Positions 1 through 9,663 of a DNA stretch of 64,000 bases are shown in pieces (the first letter of the stretch is position 1; each line of letters starts with the position of its first letter). This stretch comes from DATBVX01 sp963695985 (GTDB lineage: Bacteria > Pseudomonadota > Gammaproteobacteria > Steroidobacterales > Steroidobacteraceae). The stretch is from positions 1 to 64,000 of the forward strand of contig CAVOIC010000002.1 in the NCBI GenBank assembly GCA_963695985.1, read 5' to 3'. Under the pieces are notes generated by a model. That model was given only the letters and a program-made list of their open reading frames with translations. It did not search any database and had not been told where the DNA came from. The translations under genes and the position numbers were made by a program.

Positions 1-261
1 GGCGACCTCTTCACGCAGGGTGGCGCAGGCGAGCAGGCCTTGGTGGAGACCGATATCCTCGAGCCGAGCGAGGCGTTCCGCGCCCCGCTGGACTACTACG
101 CACACTCGCCCCAGACCGGCACGATTCTCCGGCGTCTCGCGGAGGAGAAGCCGACAACGCTCGCCTGCATGCACGGCAGCGCGTGGCGCGGCGATGGAGC
201 GACCTTGCTGCGCGCGCTCGCCGATCGACTTGGTGCGTCGGCACGTCAGCAGGCCGCGTAG
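1..261 (+). CDS. MBL-fold metallo-hydrolase, C-terminal fragment
   Basis: The frame is open from the first base of the window and ends at TAG 259-261, so only the last 86 residues of the protein are present. The fragment begins GDLFTQGG and contains LACMHGSAWRGDG. This looks like the C-terminal part of MBL-fold hydrolases of the flavodiiron/ODP-like group, where a conserved His near the C-terminus belongs to the metal site. The HxHxDH core lies outside the window, so metal content and substrate cannot be judged. It converges on the SDR gene across an inverted-repeat element. Confidence 0.7.
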   Translation, partial: GDLFTQGGAGEQALVETDILEPSEAFRAPLDYYAHSPQTGTILRRLAEEKPTTLACMHGSAWRGDGATLLRALADRLGASARQQAA

Positions 262-278
262 ACCGGGTCTCCGTGGCC

Positions 279-440
279 ATCCGATGGCGTCATTGGGAGG
301 GGTGACTCTCGCGGCCCCGTCCTGCCTGATTACAGCGAGGGCACGCCTACTGATAGCGCGAAAGTCGTCATCAGGCAGCAGGAAACGTCTCGTTCGTGTC
401 GGGGCGGCGAGAGTCACCCCTCCCAATGACGCCATCGGAT
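279..440. repeat. 162-bp inverted-repeat element (possible MITE or large hairpin)
   Basis: The left arm (279-319) and the right arm (400-440) are reverse complements over about 41 bases with one mismatch near the inner end. The outermost bases read ATCCGATGGCG and its complement. A second, shorter dyad lies inside: CTGCCTGAT near 322-330 against ATCAGGCAG near 370-378. The element fills the gap between two convergent genes. The arms are far longer than a normal terminator stem, there is no T-run, and no clear target-site duplication is visible. It could be a non-autonomous MITE or a bidirectional termination/REP-like structure. Confidence 0.75.
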
Positions 441-447
441 AGCGCGG

Positions 448-1269
448 TTAGTCGACTGGGCCGAGCATTGCCCCGCCGTCGATCACGATCTGCGAGCCCG
501 TCATGAAACTCGAGGCCGGCGAGGCCAGGTAGAGCGCGAGACCCTTGATCTCCTCGACGCTCGCCATGCGACCGAGCGGAACGGTGTGGGCGAAAGCCGC
601 CTGCACCTCCGGCCGGTGCGCGTGGCCGCCGCCGATATTGGTGATGAAGGGGCCGGGCGCGATCGCATTGACCGTGATGTTGTAGCGCGCGAGTTCCTGG
701 GCCGCGGCTCTCATGTATTGCGCGGCGCCCGCCTTGGCCGCCATGTAGGCGGCGCCGATGCCCGACTCGATCAGCATGCCGGCCACCGACGTCGTCACGA
801 TGATGCGGCCGGAGTTACGCTTCTTCATGTGCCGGGCGGCCGCCTTGATGGTGGTGAAGACCGAATTGAGATTGGTCTCGATCACCTTGTTCCAGCGCGC
901 ATCGTCATAGTTTTCAACGGCGCCTTCGGGAACGCGAGTCTTGCGATCAAGCGTCACGAATCCCGGCCCCGAATCGATGCCCGCGTTCGCGAACACGACG
1001 TCCAGTCGACCGTAGAGCGCCGCGGTGTCATCGAACGCACGGTGTACGGCGGGCCGGTCCGTGACATCGACTGCGACACCGCGCACGTCGAACCCCGCAT
1101 CGCGCAGCCGCTTGCCCTCACGCGCTAAGCGCTCCTCGCTGAGATCGAGCATGGTGACACGGGCACCGTTCTCGGCCATGACCTCGGTGAACCCGAGCCC
1201 CAGCCCGCTCGCGCCACCGGTCACGATGACGCCGTAGCCCCTGACGCAGAACATCTCTTCCAGCTTCAT
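448..1269 (-). CDS. SDR family NAD(P)-dependent oxidoreductase
   Basis: A 273-residue classical short-chain dehydrogenase/reductase. The N-terminal cofactor loop TGGASGLG is at about residues 17-24, an NAG motif at about 95, the catalytic Ser in the TTSVAG region at about 163, and YMAAK (Tyr/Lys pair) at about 179. It ends with the usual IDGG segment. These residues define an active Rossmann oxidoreductase; the acidic residue after strand 2 (MLDLS) favours NAD over NADP. The substrate cannot be read. It lies downstream of the serine hydrolase gene on the same strand, about 30 bases away, so co-transcription is likely. Confidence 0.9.
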   Translation of the reverse strand: MKLEEMFCVRGYGVIVTGGASGLGLGFTEVMAENGARVTMLDLSEERLAREGKRLRDAGFDVRGVAVDVTDRPAVHRAFDDTAALYGRLDVVFANAGIDSGPGFVTLDRKTRVPEGAVENYDDARWNKVIETNLNSVFTTIKAAARHMKKRNSGRIIVTTSVAGMLIESGIGAAYMAAKAGAAQYMRAAAQELARYNITVNAIAPGPFITNIGGGHAHRPEVQAAFAHTVPLGRMASVEEIKGLALYLASPASSFMTGSQIVIDGGAMLGPVD

Positions 1270-1299
1270 GTGTGTCGCTCCAGGAATTTCAGTGCCCGA

Positions 1300-2635
1300 T
1301 CAGCGGCGCGGATCGACGAGCGCCTGGTAGAAGCCGGCGCGTGCGATGTTCCATACGGCCGGGAGTGTCGGATCGGCGAAACGCTGCGTCAGGCCCACGA
1401 ACACGACATCCTGCTGCGGGTCGACCCAGAACCAGGTACCCGCGATTCCCAGCCAGGAATACGTTCCGACACCCGTTGGATCGCCGAGCCGCAGTGGATC
1501 GGTCACGACGCCGACGTCGTAGCCAAAGCCTCGTCCTGGCACAAGTGGACTGGGCGGCGGACCAAACTCTCCGGTGAGCAGACGAGCCGGCAGCTTGTTC
1601 GAGCTCATCAGCTCGACGGTGCGCGGTCCGAGGATGCGCACGCCGTCGAGCTCACCCCCGTCGAGGAGCATCTGCGCAAAGCGCAGGTAATCGCTCGCTG
1701 TCGAATACAGGCCGATGCCCCCGAGCGTCAGCGTCGGCGGTGCAGTGGGATCTGGAACCAGCGCGCGGACGGCAAGCGCGTGTTGCGCCGGGTCGAGCTG
1801 GTACAGGGTCGCGAGCCGCGCACGCTTGCTCTCGGGCACGTAGTAGGCAGTGTCCCGCATCTGCAGCGGCTCGAAGATCCGCTCGCGCAGGAATTCGGCG
1901 AATGGCCGCCCCGACAGTTTCTCCACGATGCGTGCCTGAATGTCGGCGGAGACGCTGTACTCCCAGCGCGTCCCGGGCTGATAGTCGAGTGGAATGTGCG
2001 CGAGCTTGTCGACCAGTTCCGTCAGCGAGCGCGTGGTGAATTCGAATGTCGCCCGCGAGACGATCTCCTTCGCGTACTGCTGGTCAACCCAGCTGTTGCT
2101 GAAGAGGCCGTAGGTGAAGCCCGCCGTGTGGGTCATCAGCTCGCCCATCGTCGGCGGATGGAGCGCGGCCTCGAGCTCAGGCTGGCCATCGGTTCTCACG
2201 CCCCTGAGCACCTTGAGATCCGCAAATTCCGGCAGGTACTTTGCGATGGGATCCTCCGGCTGCCATTTGCCTTCCTCGTACAGGATCATCATCGCGACGC
2301 CCGTTACCGGCTTCGTCATGGAGTAGATCCGGACGATCGCGTCCTTCGGCATGGGCTTGCCACTCGCGAGATCCTGCACGCCGAAACTCTTCGAATACAC
2401 GATCTTTCCGTGGCGCGCAGCGAGTGTCACGATGCCGGCCAGCTGCCTCGAATCCACCAGCCGTTGCATCGACTCATCGAGGCGTTGCAGGCGCTGCGCG
2501 GACAAGCCCACTGCCTCCGGCGCGGCCGCCTTGAGATCACGGGCCGCCGGCGGCGCATCCGCGCGCGCGAGGCACATGAGCGCAGAAAGTGCGAGACCAG
2601 CAGTGAGGCTGCGGACCGGCTAAGGCGAGCGCCAT
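1300..2635 (-). CDS. Serine hydrolase, beta-lactamase class C-like (signal peptide frameshifted)
   Basis: About 430 residues of the class C beta-lactamase/EstB esterase fold. The catalytic SxxK is SMTK, at about residue 89 counted from the Met at 2577. A Tyr motif (YSVS) follows in mid-protein in place of the usual YxN. The first in-frame Met lies at 2577, but bases just upstream in the same frame encode a hydrophobic stretch ending CLARADA, which looks like a signal peptide, after an in-frame TAG. An ATG at 2635 with an AGGGGG ribosome site would start this signal peptide if one base near 2620 were removed. I read it as an exported hydrolase with a one-base lesion or sequencing error. The substrate is unknown. 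Confidence 0.8.
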
Positions 2636-2735
2636 GGATTCCCCCTGAAACTAATTATGATAGCGGGCAGGCACGAGACTGCCGCTCGATCATTCGGGGA
2701 TCGACCTCAGTCTGTCAATACCGATGTCGCAGCCG

Positions 2736-4082
2736 CTACTTGCTCTGTCCCGCAAGCTTCGCGGGATCGAGTGCACCGATGTAGTAACCAATGAGCGTAC
2801 GCTGGAACATCTCGTTGTAGCGCGCGGTCACCACGGCGCTCGCCCCGTCCACCTGGGTCGCGCGTGATTGCGTCAGCTCGACGAGTGTCGAGGCGCCCGC
2901 CTGATACCGATCCTCCGACGCCTTGAGAGCGAGTTCCGCCGACTTCTGCTGGGCCTCCGCCGCCGCGAGCTGCTCGTGGGCAGCCTGCAGGTCGAGGTAG
3001 GCACGACGCACCTGTAAGCCCACGTCATTCTGCAGGCCGTCGAGATCGATCTGTGCATTTTGCAGCTGGATCTCGGCGCGCCGCGCGGCGGCGGCCGTAC
3101 TGCCGCGATCGAAGATCGGAATGATGATGCCGAGCCCGATCGCGCCGCCGCGACGCTGGTCGATCTGGTCGAAAAACGGCACGTCCGCGGCGCTGGTGTA
3201 GGTAGTGTCGTAACCAGCGCTGAGCGACACGCTCGGCCAGAAGCCAGAGCGCGCGACCCGCACCGCCTGGGCCGCGGCGTCGACTCGCGCCTTGCCGGCC
3301 ACGAGATCAGCGCGCTGCTCGTACGCCCGCGTGAGCAGATGCTCCAGGTCAAGCTCCGTGGTCGCGGGATACAGCGAGCCGAAGGCGGGCGCTTCGAACT
3401 CGTAGGTTCCACGCGGATCGAGCTGCAGCGTCTGCATCAGGTTGACCTCGGCGAGCTGTGTGGAGCGCTCACCGTTCACTACTTCGAGCTTCGCGCTCGC
3501 CACACTCGCCTGCTGCTGGTAGAGATCGGCAACGGTGCGTGCGCTTGCATCGACGTACGCCTGGATCTGCTGCTCGAGTGCCGCCTGTGCCGACAGATTT
3601 TCGCGTTGTACCTGCAGCTGCTCCCGTTGCTGGATCAACACGAGATACTGGGTGGCCACGGTAAAGGCGATGGTCTCGCGCGAACGCTGCAGATCGCGCG
3701 TGCTGGCATCGAGACTGAACTTGGCTCCCTTGAGGGTCGCTGTGTTGCCGAAGCCGTTGAACAGTACGACGCCGGAAGACAGCCCCATCGAAGCACTCTG
3801 CGTAGTCTGATTTACCACCCGGCCCTCGCCCGAATCGAAATTGCGCCCGTAGTTCTGGCTGCCGCGCGCGTCGAATTGCAGGTCAGGGAGAAACTGTTGG
3901 CGCGCCGCCTTGACGTCGACTTCACCGAGCGCCGCCGCGTTTTCCGCCAGCTTGAGGTTGCTGTTCTGGTCCAGCGCGATACGGATCGCTTCCTGAAACG
4001 TGATGATGCGCGTGTCCTGGGCGTCGGCCGACGCGCCTGCCAGCAATCCCGCTGCGAGCACGACCGAGAGGAACCTACTCAT
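2736..4082 (-). CDS. TolC family outer membrane efflux protein
   Basis: 448 residues with a cleavable signal peptide (about residues 1-21) followed by two repeats rich in coiled-coil helices, as in OEP/TolC proteins that form the outer-membrane channel of tripartite pumps. The N-terminal FQEAIRIALDQNSNL is the typical TolC opening helix, and ASTLVELTQSR near residue 400 matches the second repeat. The length is normal for the family. The ATG overlaps the permease stop by 8 bases, so it is the last gene of the adaptor-ATPase-permease-TolC operon. Confidence 0.92.
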   Translation of the reverse strand: MSRFLSVVLAAGLLAGASADAQDTRIITFQEAIRIALDQNSNLKLAENAAALGEVDVKAARQQFLPDLQFDARGSQNYGRNFDSGEGRVVNQTTQSASMGLSSGVVLFNGFGNTATLKGAKFSLDASTRDLQRSRETIAFTVATQYLVLIQQREQLQVQRENLSAQAALEQQIQAYVDASARTVADLYQQQASVASAKLEVVNGERSTQLAEVNLMQTLQLDPRGTYEFEAPAFGSLYPATTELDLEHLLTRAYEQRADLVAGKARVDAAAQAVRVARSGFWPSVSLSAGYDTTYTSAADVPFFDQIDQRRGGAIGLGIIIPIFDRGSTAAAARRAEIQLQNAQIDLDGLQNDVGLQVRRAYLDLQAAHEQLAAAEAQQKSAELALKASEDRYQAGASTLVELTQSRATQVDGASAVVTARYNEMFQRTLIGYYIGALDPAKLAGQSK

Positions 4083-5292
4083 GTCGCAAGGCCTGTATCG
4101 GGTTGAGCGCCGCCGCCTGGCGCGCCGGGTAGAAGCCGAAAAACACGCCCACTGCAGCCGCGAAACCTACCGCCATCAGCGCCGCGCCCGGTGGTGTGAT
4201 GGTGCTCCAGCCCATGACTCGGCCGAGAATGGCGGCGCTGACGTACCCCAGCACGATGCCGAAAAGGCCACCGAGCACGCTGAGCACGACGCTCTCCACC
4301 AGGAACTGCGTGAGCACGTCCGAGCCGCGCGCACCGATCGCCATGCGAATGCCGATCTCGCGCGTGCGCTCGGTGACCGACACCAGCATGATGTTCATGA
4401 TGCCGATACCCCCCACGATCAGCGAGATCGAGGCGACCCATGCGAGCAGCGCGGACATGACCTTGGTCGTGTCCTGAGCGACTTGTGCCAGCTCATCCTG
4501 GTTGCGGATCGTAAAATCGTCGTCTTCACCGTCGGCAATCCTGTGCGCCTCGCGCATGATCGCCCGCATCTCCTCCGTCGCCGCGGGGATATCGTCGGGC
4601 GCCGAGGTGCTGGCGAGGATCATGCCGATGCGCGCGTTGTTATTGATGCGCGCCTGCACCGTCGTGTACGGAACGATGATGACGTCGTCCTGGTCCTGGC
4701 CACCGAACTGCTGACCCTTGGGGCTGAGCACGCCGATGATCCTGAACGGCACATCCCGCAGCTGGATCTGCTGCCCGACCGGATCGGTCCCGGGGAAGAG
4801 GTTCTGCGCCACCGTGTTGCCGAGCACCGCGACCTTGCGCATGGCGCGCTGATCGCTGTCGCTGAAGAACACACCCGAGGACACCGGCCAGTCGCGAATG
4901 GTCTGAAAGTCGGTGGATACACCGTTGACGCGGGTGCGCCAGTTACCCTGCGCGCTGATGGCCTGCACGCCCGTGAAAGTGACCGGCGACACCGCCGCGA
5001 GCAGCGTCGCCTCGCGCTTGAGCTTGTCCGCATCCTGCAGAGTCAGGCGGTTGAAGGTGCCTGCGCCCTGGCTGACACCGCCCTGTCCGCTCGAGCCTGG
5101 CATGATGAACAGCATGTTGGTGCCGAGATTGCCGACCTGCTTCTGAATGCTCGATTGCGCACCGGTGCTGATCGCGATCATGACGATCACCGCGCCGACA
5201 CCGATCATGATGCCCAGCATGGTGAGGAACATGCGCAGCTTGTTCTTGAGGATGCTCTGGGTCGCGACCCTGACTAGAACCGACTTTCTCAT
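4075..5292 (-). CDS. ABC transporter permease, MacB/FtsX type
   Basis: 405 residues: an N-terminal membrane helix (about 20-45), a long periplasmic MacB-PCD domain, then three C-terminal helices of an FtsX domain (about 280-400) containing TREIGIRMAIGARG. This is the stand-alone permease version of MacB, whose ATPase is encoded separately just upstream with an ATGA overlap. MacB-type machines are mechanotransmission ABC systems that push periplasmic substrates such as antibiotics, peptides or lipids through TolC. The substrate cannot be deduced. Confidence 0.92.
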   Translation of the reverse strand: MRKSVLVRVATQSILKNKLRMFLTMLGIMIGVGAVIVMIAISTGAQSSIQKQVGNLGTNMLFIMPGSSGQGGVSQGAGTFNRLTLQDADKLKREATLLAAVSPVTFTGVQAISAQGNWRTRVNGVSTDFQTIRDWPVSSGVFFSDSDQRAMRKVAVLGNTVAQNLFPGTDPVGQQIQLRDVPFRIIGVLSPKGQQFGGQDQDDVIIVPYTTVQARINNNARIGMILASTSAPDDIPAATEEMRAIMREAHRIADGEDDDFTIRNQDELAQVAQDTTKVMSALLAWVASISLIVGGIGIMNIMLVSVTERTREIGIRMAIGARGSDVLTQFLVESVVLSVLGGLFGIVLGYVSAAILGRVMGWSTITPPGAALMAVGFAAAVGVFFGFYPARQAAALNPIQALRHE

Positions 5293-6044
5293 GTCCCCGC
5301 TCCGTTGCCGGCATCGAGAGCCTGCAGGTCCGCGCTTGCCCGGCCGCGATCCACAACCGGCACATCGCGGATGATGCGCCCGTCGCGCATCTCGAGGATG
5401 CGTCGGGCGTAGTGCGCCACGTCCGGCTCGTGCGTCACGACCAGTACGGTGATGCCCTGGTCGTTGAGCTCCTGGAAGAGCGCCATGATCTCGATCGTGG
5501 TGCGGCTGTCGAGATTGCCGGTCGGCTCGTCGGCAAGCAGCAGCGCGGGCTGCGTCACCAGCGCGCGGGCGATCGCGACGCGCTGCTGCTGACCGCCTGA
5601 GAGCTCGCTCGGCTGGTGATCGGCGCGCTCGGCCAGTCCGACGCGCGCCAGCGCTTGCGCGGCCAGCGCCCGCGTGTCGAGCTCGCGGCCGGTACGGTCG
5701 TAGAGCAGCGGCAGCTCGACGTTCTCGAGCGCGGTGGTGCGCGGGAGCAGATTGAAACCCTGGAAAACGAATCCGATCTTCTGGTTGCGAAGGTCGGCGA
5801 GGCGGTTTTTGCCGAGGCCGTTCACGCGCACGCCGTCCAGAAAGTATTCACCGCTGCTCGGTGCATCGAGACAGCCGAGCATGTTCATGAGCGTGGACTT
5901 GCCCGAGCCCGAGGCGCCCATCACCGCGATCATTTCGCCGCTTTCGATCTTGAGGTCGATGCCGCGCAGGGCGTGCACTTCGTTGCGGCCCATCTGGTAG
6001 ACCTTGGTGACCCCTTCGACACGAATGACTTCCGCGGCTGGCAC
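5289..6044 (-). CDS. ABC transporter ATP-binding protein, MacB/LolD type
   Basis: 251 residues with a complete nucleotide-binding domain: Walker A GASGSGKST at about residue 43, Q-loop VFQGFN, signature LSGGQQQRVAIAR, Walker B LLLADEPTGNLD, and the H-loop in VVTHEPD. The adaptor gene stops upstream with a short gap, and the permease start overlaps the stop of this gene. It powers the efflux complex encoded by the operon. Confidence 0.94.
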   Translation of the reverse strand: MPAAEVIRVEGVTKVYQMGRNEVHALRGIDLKIESGEMIAVMGASGSGKSTLMNMLGCLDAPSSGEYFLDGVRVNGLGKNRLADLRNQKIGFVFQGFNLLPRTTALENVELPLLYDRTGRELDTRALAAQALARVGLAERADHQPSELSGGQQQRVAIARALVTQPALLLADEPTGNLDSRTTIEIMALFQELNDQGITVLVVTHEPDVAHYARRILEMRDGRIIRDVPVVDRGRASADLQALDAGNGAGT

Positions 6045-6058
6045 GGCGCCCGCTCCGC

Positions 6059-7336
6059 TCAGAAGCCGCCCGGCCGGCGCGCCGGACCTGCCGGCGCCTG
6101 CGGCTGCAGGGGATTCGCGGCCGCCGTGGGCACGCTTTGTGTCACGCCGACGATGACCTGCATGCCCTCCTTGAGATCCTTGCCGCTCACTTCTGTGCGC
6201 TGTCCGTCGCTCAGGCCCACCTGCACGCGCGCGACCCCGGGCTCGCCCTTGTCGTCGAGATACCAGAGCGTCGTCGCGTTGCGCGGTCGATTCCCGGTGG
6301 CAGTATTACGCGCACCGGCGCCGCCCTCAGGCTGATTGCCCGCGCCCGCAGCTGCACGCACATCCGGACTACCTTCACCGCGCGCGGTGGCGAAACGCTT
6401 GCGCACCTGCGCGCGCATCTCTTCCGTCGGCCGGAAGCGCAGCGCCGCGTTCGGCACCAGCAGCACGTCCTTGGCCGAGCCGGTGAGAAAGTCGATGGTC
6501 GCCGTCATGCCCGGCAGCAGCTTGGCGTCGGGATTGGAGACGCTCACAACCACGGTGTAGTTGACGACGTTCTCCGTGGTCTTCGATTGCAGCCGGACCT
6601 GCTTGACGTTGCCGGCGAAGGTTTCGTTCGGGTACGCCTGCACGGTGAACCGCGCCGACTGGCCTTCGTGGATCGCGCCGATGTCGCTCTCGTCCACGGA
6701 GGCCAGGATCTGCATCTGCGAGAGGTCGTTCGCGATCAGGAACAGCTGCGGCGCCGACAGGCTGGCGGCCACGGTCTGGCCCACGTCGACGTCGCGCTCC
6801 ACCACGACGCCGTCGATCGGCGCGTAGATCTTGGCGTAGGCTAGATTCTGGCGCGCACGATCGAGCGTGACCTGCGCCGATTTCACGTTGGCCCGCGCGA
6901 CGTCGTAGGCGTACTTCGCGGTATTGAAATCGATCTCGGTGAGGACCTTGCGCTCGAACAGCTGCTGGTTGCGCTCGTATTCGCGCTTGGTCTGCTCGAG
7001 CTGCGCCTGGCTGCGCTCGAGGCCTGCCTGGGCGTCGCGCACCGTCTGCTGCAGCAGCATCGGGTCGATCTCCGCAATCAACTGGCCCTGCTTGACCTGG
7101 TCGTTGAAGTCAGCGTGGATCGCAACGATCTTGCCGGAGACCTGTGTGCCCACCTGGACAGTTGTGACGGCGCTCAGGGTGCCGGTTGATGACACCGTCG
7201 CCTCGAGATCGCCGCGTTCGACCGGCGCCAGGCGGTACGTGGAAGTGCCGTCCTCACTCTTGCCGGTAAACAGCCAGGCACCCGCCGCGAGCACCAGCAC
7301 GCCGCCGGCCACCAGGATGATGTGCGATCGCTTCAT
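6059..7336 (-). CDS. Periplasmic adaptor (HlyD/MacA family)
   Basis: Starting at the ATG at 7336 (GAGG seven bases upstream), the protein has 425 residues. One N-terminal membrane anchor (about 5-23) is followed by a barrel-sandwich hybrid, a long coiled-coil hairpin (about 70-150) and beta-barrel domains, as in MacA/HlyD membrane-fusion proteins. A Gly/Ala/Asn-rich insert lies near residues 305-335. An upstream Met at 7456 would add an Arg-rich tail and is rejected. First gene of the efflux operon; it links the inner-membrane ABC pair to TolC. Its promoter region is shared with the divergent LytS gene. Confidence 0.92.
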   Translation of the reverse strand: MKRSHIILVAGGVLVLAAGAWLFTGKSEDGTSTYRLAPVERGDLEATVSSTGTLSAVTTVQVGTQVSGKIVAIHADFNDQVKQGQLIAEIDPMLLQQTVRDAQAGLERSQAQLEQTKREYERNQQLFERKVLTEIDFNTAKYAYDVARANVKSAQVTLDRARQNLAYAKIYAPIDGVVVERDVDVGQTVAASLSAPQLFLIANDLSQMQILASVDESDIGAIHEGQSARFTVQAYPNETFAGNVKQVRLQSKTTENVVNYTVVVSVSNPDAKLLPGMTATIDFLTGSAKDVLLVPNAALRFRPTEEMRAQVRKRFATARGEGSPDVRAAAGAGNQPEGGAGARNTATGNRPRNATTLWYLDDKGEPGVARVQVGLSDGQRTEVSGKDLKEGMQVIVGVTQSVPTAAANPLQPQAPAGPARRPGGF

Positions 7337-7588
7337 GGGGTCCTCATATGACCTGAGCGCATCGTAACGAGGTCCGCCGACCGGCCCGGCGCGTCTGTCA
7401 TGGCCTGCACGCGCGTGTCTTGAACTGCGCCGCCGGCGCCATGAGCGGCCTGCCACTACGATTCATGGGCCCAAGCGTGCACTTCGTGCCACTGCCCGTG
7501 CCACTGACGCATCCTGCTTTGCGGTGGATGGCAGCTTGTCCCTATGCTTCGCCTCAGCAATCCTGCAGACCCGACGAGGTGCATAACC

Positions 7589-8803
7589 GTGGATGCGACG
7601 AGCCCATCGTCGCCTGCCTCCCAGCCGGCCCCAGCGCCGTCGGACGAACCACTCGCGTTTCGCCGCGTCGATCTGCTGTTGATCTTCGGGTTCTGGACAT
7701 TCATCGCCCTACTCACGGCCGCCAACGCGCTGCTGGATCCGCGGGGGCGTTCGGTCTTGACCTGGTTCGCCGGCGCACCGTTCGCCCTGGCCTTCACTAC
7801 TTCATATCTCTGGGCAGTGCTGACGCCACTCATCTTCTGGATGGTGAGCCGTTTCACGGTGGAGCGGCGCAGCTGGCTGGCGCGCGCGTTGCTCTTCTTC
7901 GCCGTCGGCGTCCTGGTGTCAATCTTCGTCGATATCAGCGTCGGCTGGCTGCGGGTGAACGTGTTCCACATCCTGCCGCGCCGTCCCCCGGCCGAGCTCA
8001 CGCCGATCACGCGGATCACACGCTTCTGGTTCATGAACGAATTCCTGGTGTATGTCGCCGTGCTCGCCGCGGGCTTTGCGCGCGCTTACTTTCTGCGCTA
8101 TCGCGCGCGGCGCGAGGAGGCCATGCGCCTGCAGGCCCACGCCGCACAACTGCAGGCACAGCTCGCCGACGCACGGCTCGCAGCGCTGCGTACGCAGCTC
8201 GATCCGCACTTCCTGTTCAACACGCTGCACGCCGTGTCGGCGCTGGTCGAGCACGATCCGCGCGGCGTGCGCCGCATGATCGCGCGCCTGAGCGAGCTGT
8301 TGCGCCACACGCTCGAAGGCACGCAGGAGCCGGAGATCACGCTCGAGCAGGAGCTCGCACTGCTGCAGCGCTATCTGGAGATCATGGAGATCCGCTTTCG
8401 CGGCCGCCTGCAGGTCGAGATGCACGTCGCTCCCGACGTGCGCGGCGCCCTGGTGCCGAACCTGATCCTGCAGCCGCTCGCGGAGAATGCGATCAAGCAC
8501 GGCGTCAGCAAGATCGACGGTACCGGCCGGATCGAGGTTCACGCCGCACGCGATGGCGATCGCCTGGTGCTCAGCGTGCGCGACAACGGTCCGGGACTGA
8601 GCGATCAGGCGGCGCATGCCGAGGGCCTGGGGCTACGCAACACGCGTCAACGGTTGCAGGAGCTGTACGGGCTGCAGTACAGCGCGACACTGCGCGAGCT
8701 TGACCGTGGCGGCGTGTGTGCCGAGATCATCCTTCCCTATCATGCGCGGATAGCCACCTCCAACACACCGGCTGCGGTGCCTGTCACAGGATCTCGCCGG
8801 TGA
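7589..8803 (+). CDS. LytS-type sensor histidine kinase
   Basis: About 404 residues. Four membrane helices lie in the first 180 residues, followed by a His_kinase domain (Pfam 06580 type) with LDPHFLFNTLHAVSAL, where His is the phosphoacceptor. A HATPase_c domain follows with PLAENAIKHG (N box) and DNGPGLS (G1 box). The GTG at 7589 has an AGGTG site seven bases upstream; an ATG at 7544 is possible but lacks one. The kinase overlaps its response regulator by four bases. Divergence from the efflux operon makes that operon a candidate target. Confidence 0.92.
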   Translation: MDATSPSSPASQPAPAPSDEPLAFRRVDLLLIFGFWTFIALLTAANALLDPRGRSVLTWFAGAPFALAFTTSYLWAVLTPLIFWMVSRFTVERRSWLARALLFFAVGVLVSIFVDISVGWLRVNVFHILPRRPPAELTPITRITRFWFMNEFLVYVAVLAAGFARAYFLRYRARREEAMRLQAHAAQLQAQLADARLAALRTQLDPHFLFNTLHAVSALVEHDPRGVRRMIARLSELLRHTLEGTQEPEITLEQELALLQRYLEIMEIRFRGRLQVEMHVAPDVRGALVPNLILQPLAENAIKHGVSKIDGTGRIEVHAARDGDRLVLSVRDNGPGLSDQAAHAEGLGLRNTRQRLQELYGLQYSATLRELDRGGVCAEIILPYHARIATSNTPAAVPVTGSRR

Positions 8804-9600
8804 GCGCGAGCAAACCGCTGCGGGTCCTGATCGTCGATGACGAGATGCTCGCCCGGCAGCGGCTGCTCGATTTGCTGGCGCGCGAACCGGAAGTGGAGAT
8901 CGTCGGTCAAATCGACAACGGCGAAGCCGCCGTTACCGCCATCAACGCGCTCAAACCCGATCTCGTGTTTCTCGATGTGCAGATGCCGGGCAAGACCGGT
9001 GTGGAAGTGGCGCGCGCTGTGGGGCTGGAGCGGATGCCCGCCACGATCTTCGTCACCGCCTACGATCATTACGCCCTCAAGGCCTTCGACGTCGCAGCAA
9101 TCGACTACCTCGTCAAGCCCTTCGACGATGAGCGCTTCGAGCAGGCCTTCCAGCGCGCGCGCCGCATGGTCGAGCTTGAAGAGGTGGGCCGGTTGTCCGA
9201 GCACCTGCTCGCGCTCCTGCAGGGCGCGCAGCGTGACACCGCGCCGACGACGGCCCCGTCCAACTATGTCGAGCGCATTCCGGTCGAATCACGCGGCCAG
9301 GTCCGCGTCGTTGCGGTCGAGCAGATCGACTACATCACCGCGAGCGGACCGTACGCTGAGTTGCATGTCGGCGACAGGACCTACGTGATCCGCGAGCGCA
9401 TGCAGACTCTCGAGGAGCAGCTCGATCCGACGCGCTTCTTCCGCATCCACCGCTCCTCGATCGTGCGGCTCGACCGGATCGAAACGCTGCTGCGGGATCC
9501 GGGTGGAGATTACGCGGTGCGATTGAAGTCCGGGGTCAAGCTCGACGTCAGTCGCAACCGGGTCGAAGCGCTCGAGAAATGGATGGGCCTGCCGACCTGA
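8800..9600 (+). CDS. LytTR-family response regulator
   Basis: 266 residues. The N-terminal receiver has VLIVDDE, the phosphorylatable Asp in LVFLDVQMPG (about residue 59), a Thr in FVTAYD, and Lys in LVKPFDD. The C-terminal LytTR DNA-binding domain (about 155-262) contains IDYITASGPYAELH and FFRIHRSSIVRLDRI. The GTG at 8800 overlaps the kinase stop (GTGA). LytTR regulators bind direct repeats at promoters; the 250-bp gap upstream of the kinase and adaptor genes is the obvious place to look. Confidence 0.94.
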   Translation: MSASKPLRVLIVDDEMLARQRLLDLLAREPEVEIVGQIDNGEAAVTAINALKPDLVFLDVQMPGKTGVEVARAVGLERMPATIFVTAYDHYALKAFDVAAIDYLVKPFDDERFEQAFQRARRMVELEEVGRLSEHLLALLQGAQRDTAPTTAPSNYVERIPVESRGQVRVVAVEQIDYITASGPYAELHVGDRTYVIRERMQTLEEQLDPTRFFRIHRSSIVRLDRIETLLRDPGGDYAVRLKSGVKLDVSRNRVEALEKWMGLPT

Positions 9601-9663
9601 CTCTCCCTCCGACTGCACCAGTTGTACAATGATGCGCACCCCGCCTCGATCAGGAGTCATGCC

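Noticed and set aside
279..440. Simple rho-independent terminator
   Set aside because: The arms are about 41 bp with a 160-bp span and no T-run; too long for a normal terminator.
1270..2784. A 504-codon plus-strand frame
   Set aside because: Antisense of the serine hydrolase, which has SxxK and a signal peptide; the shadow has no motif.
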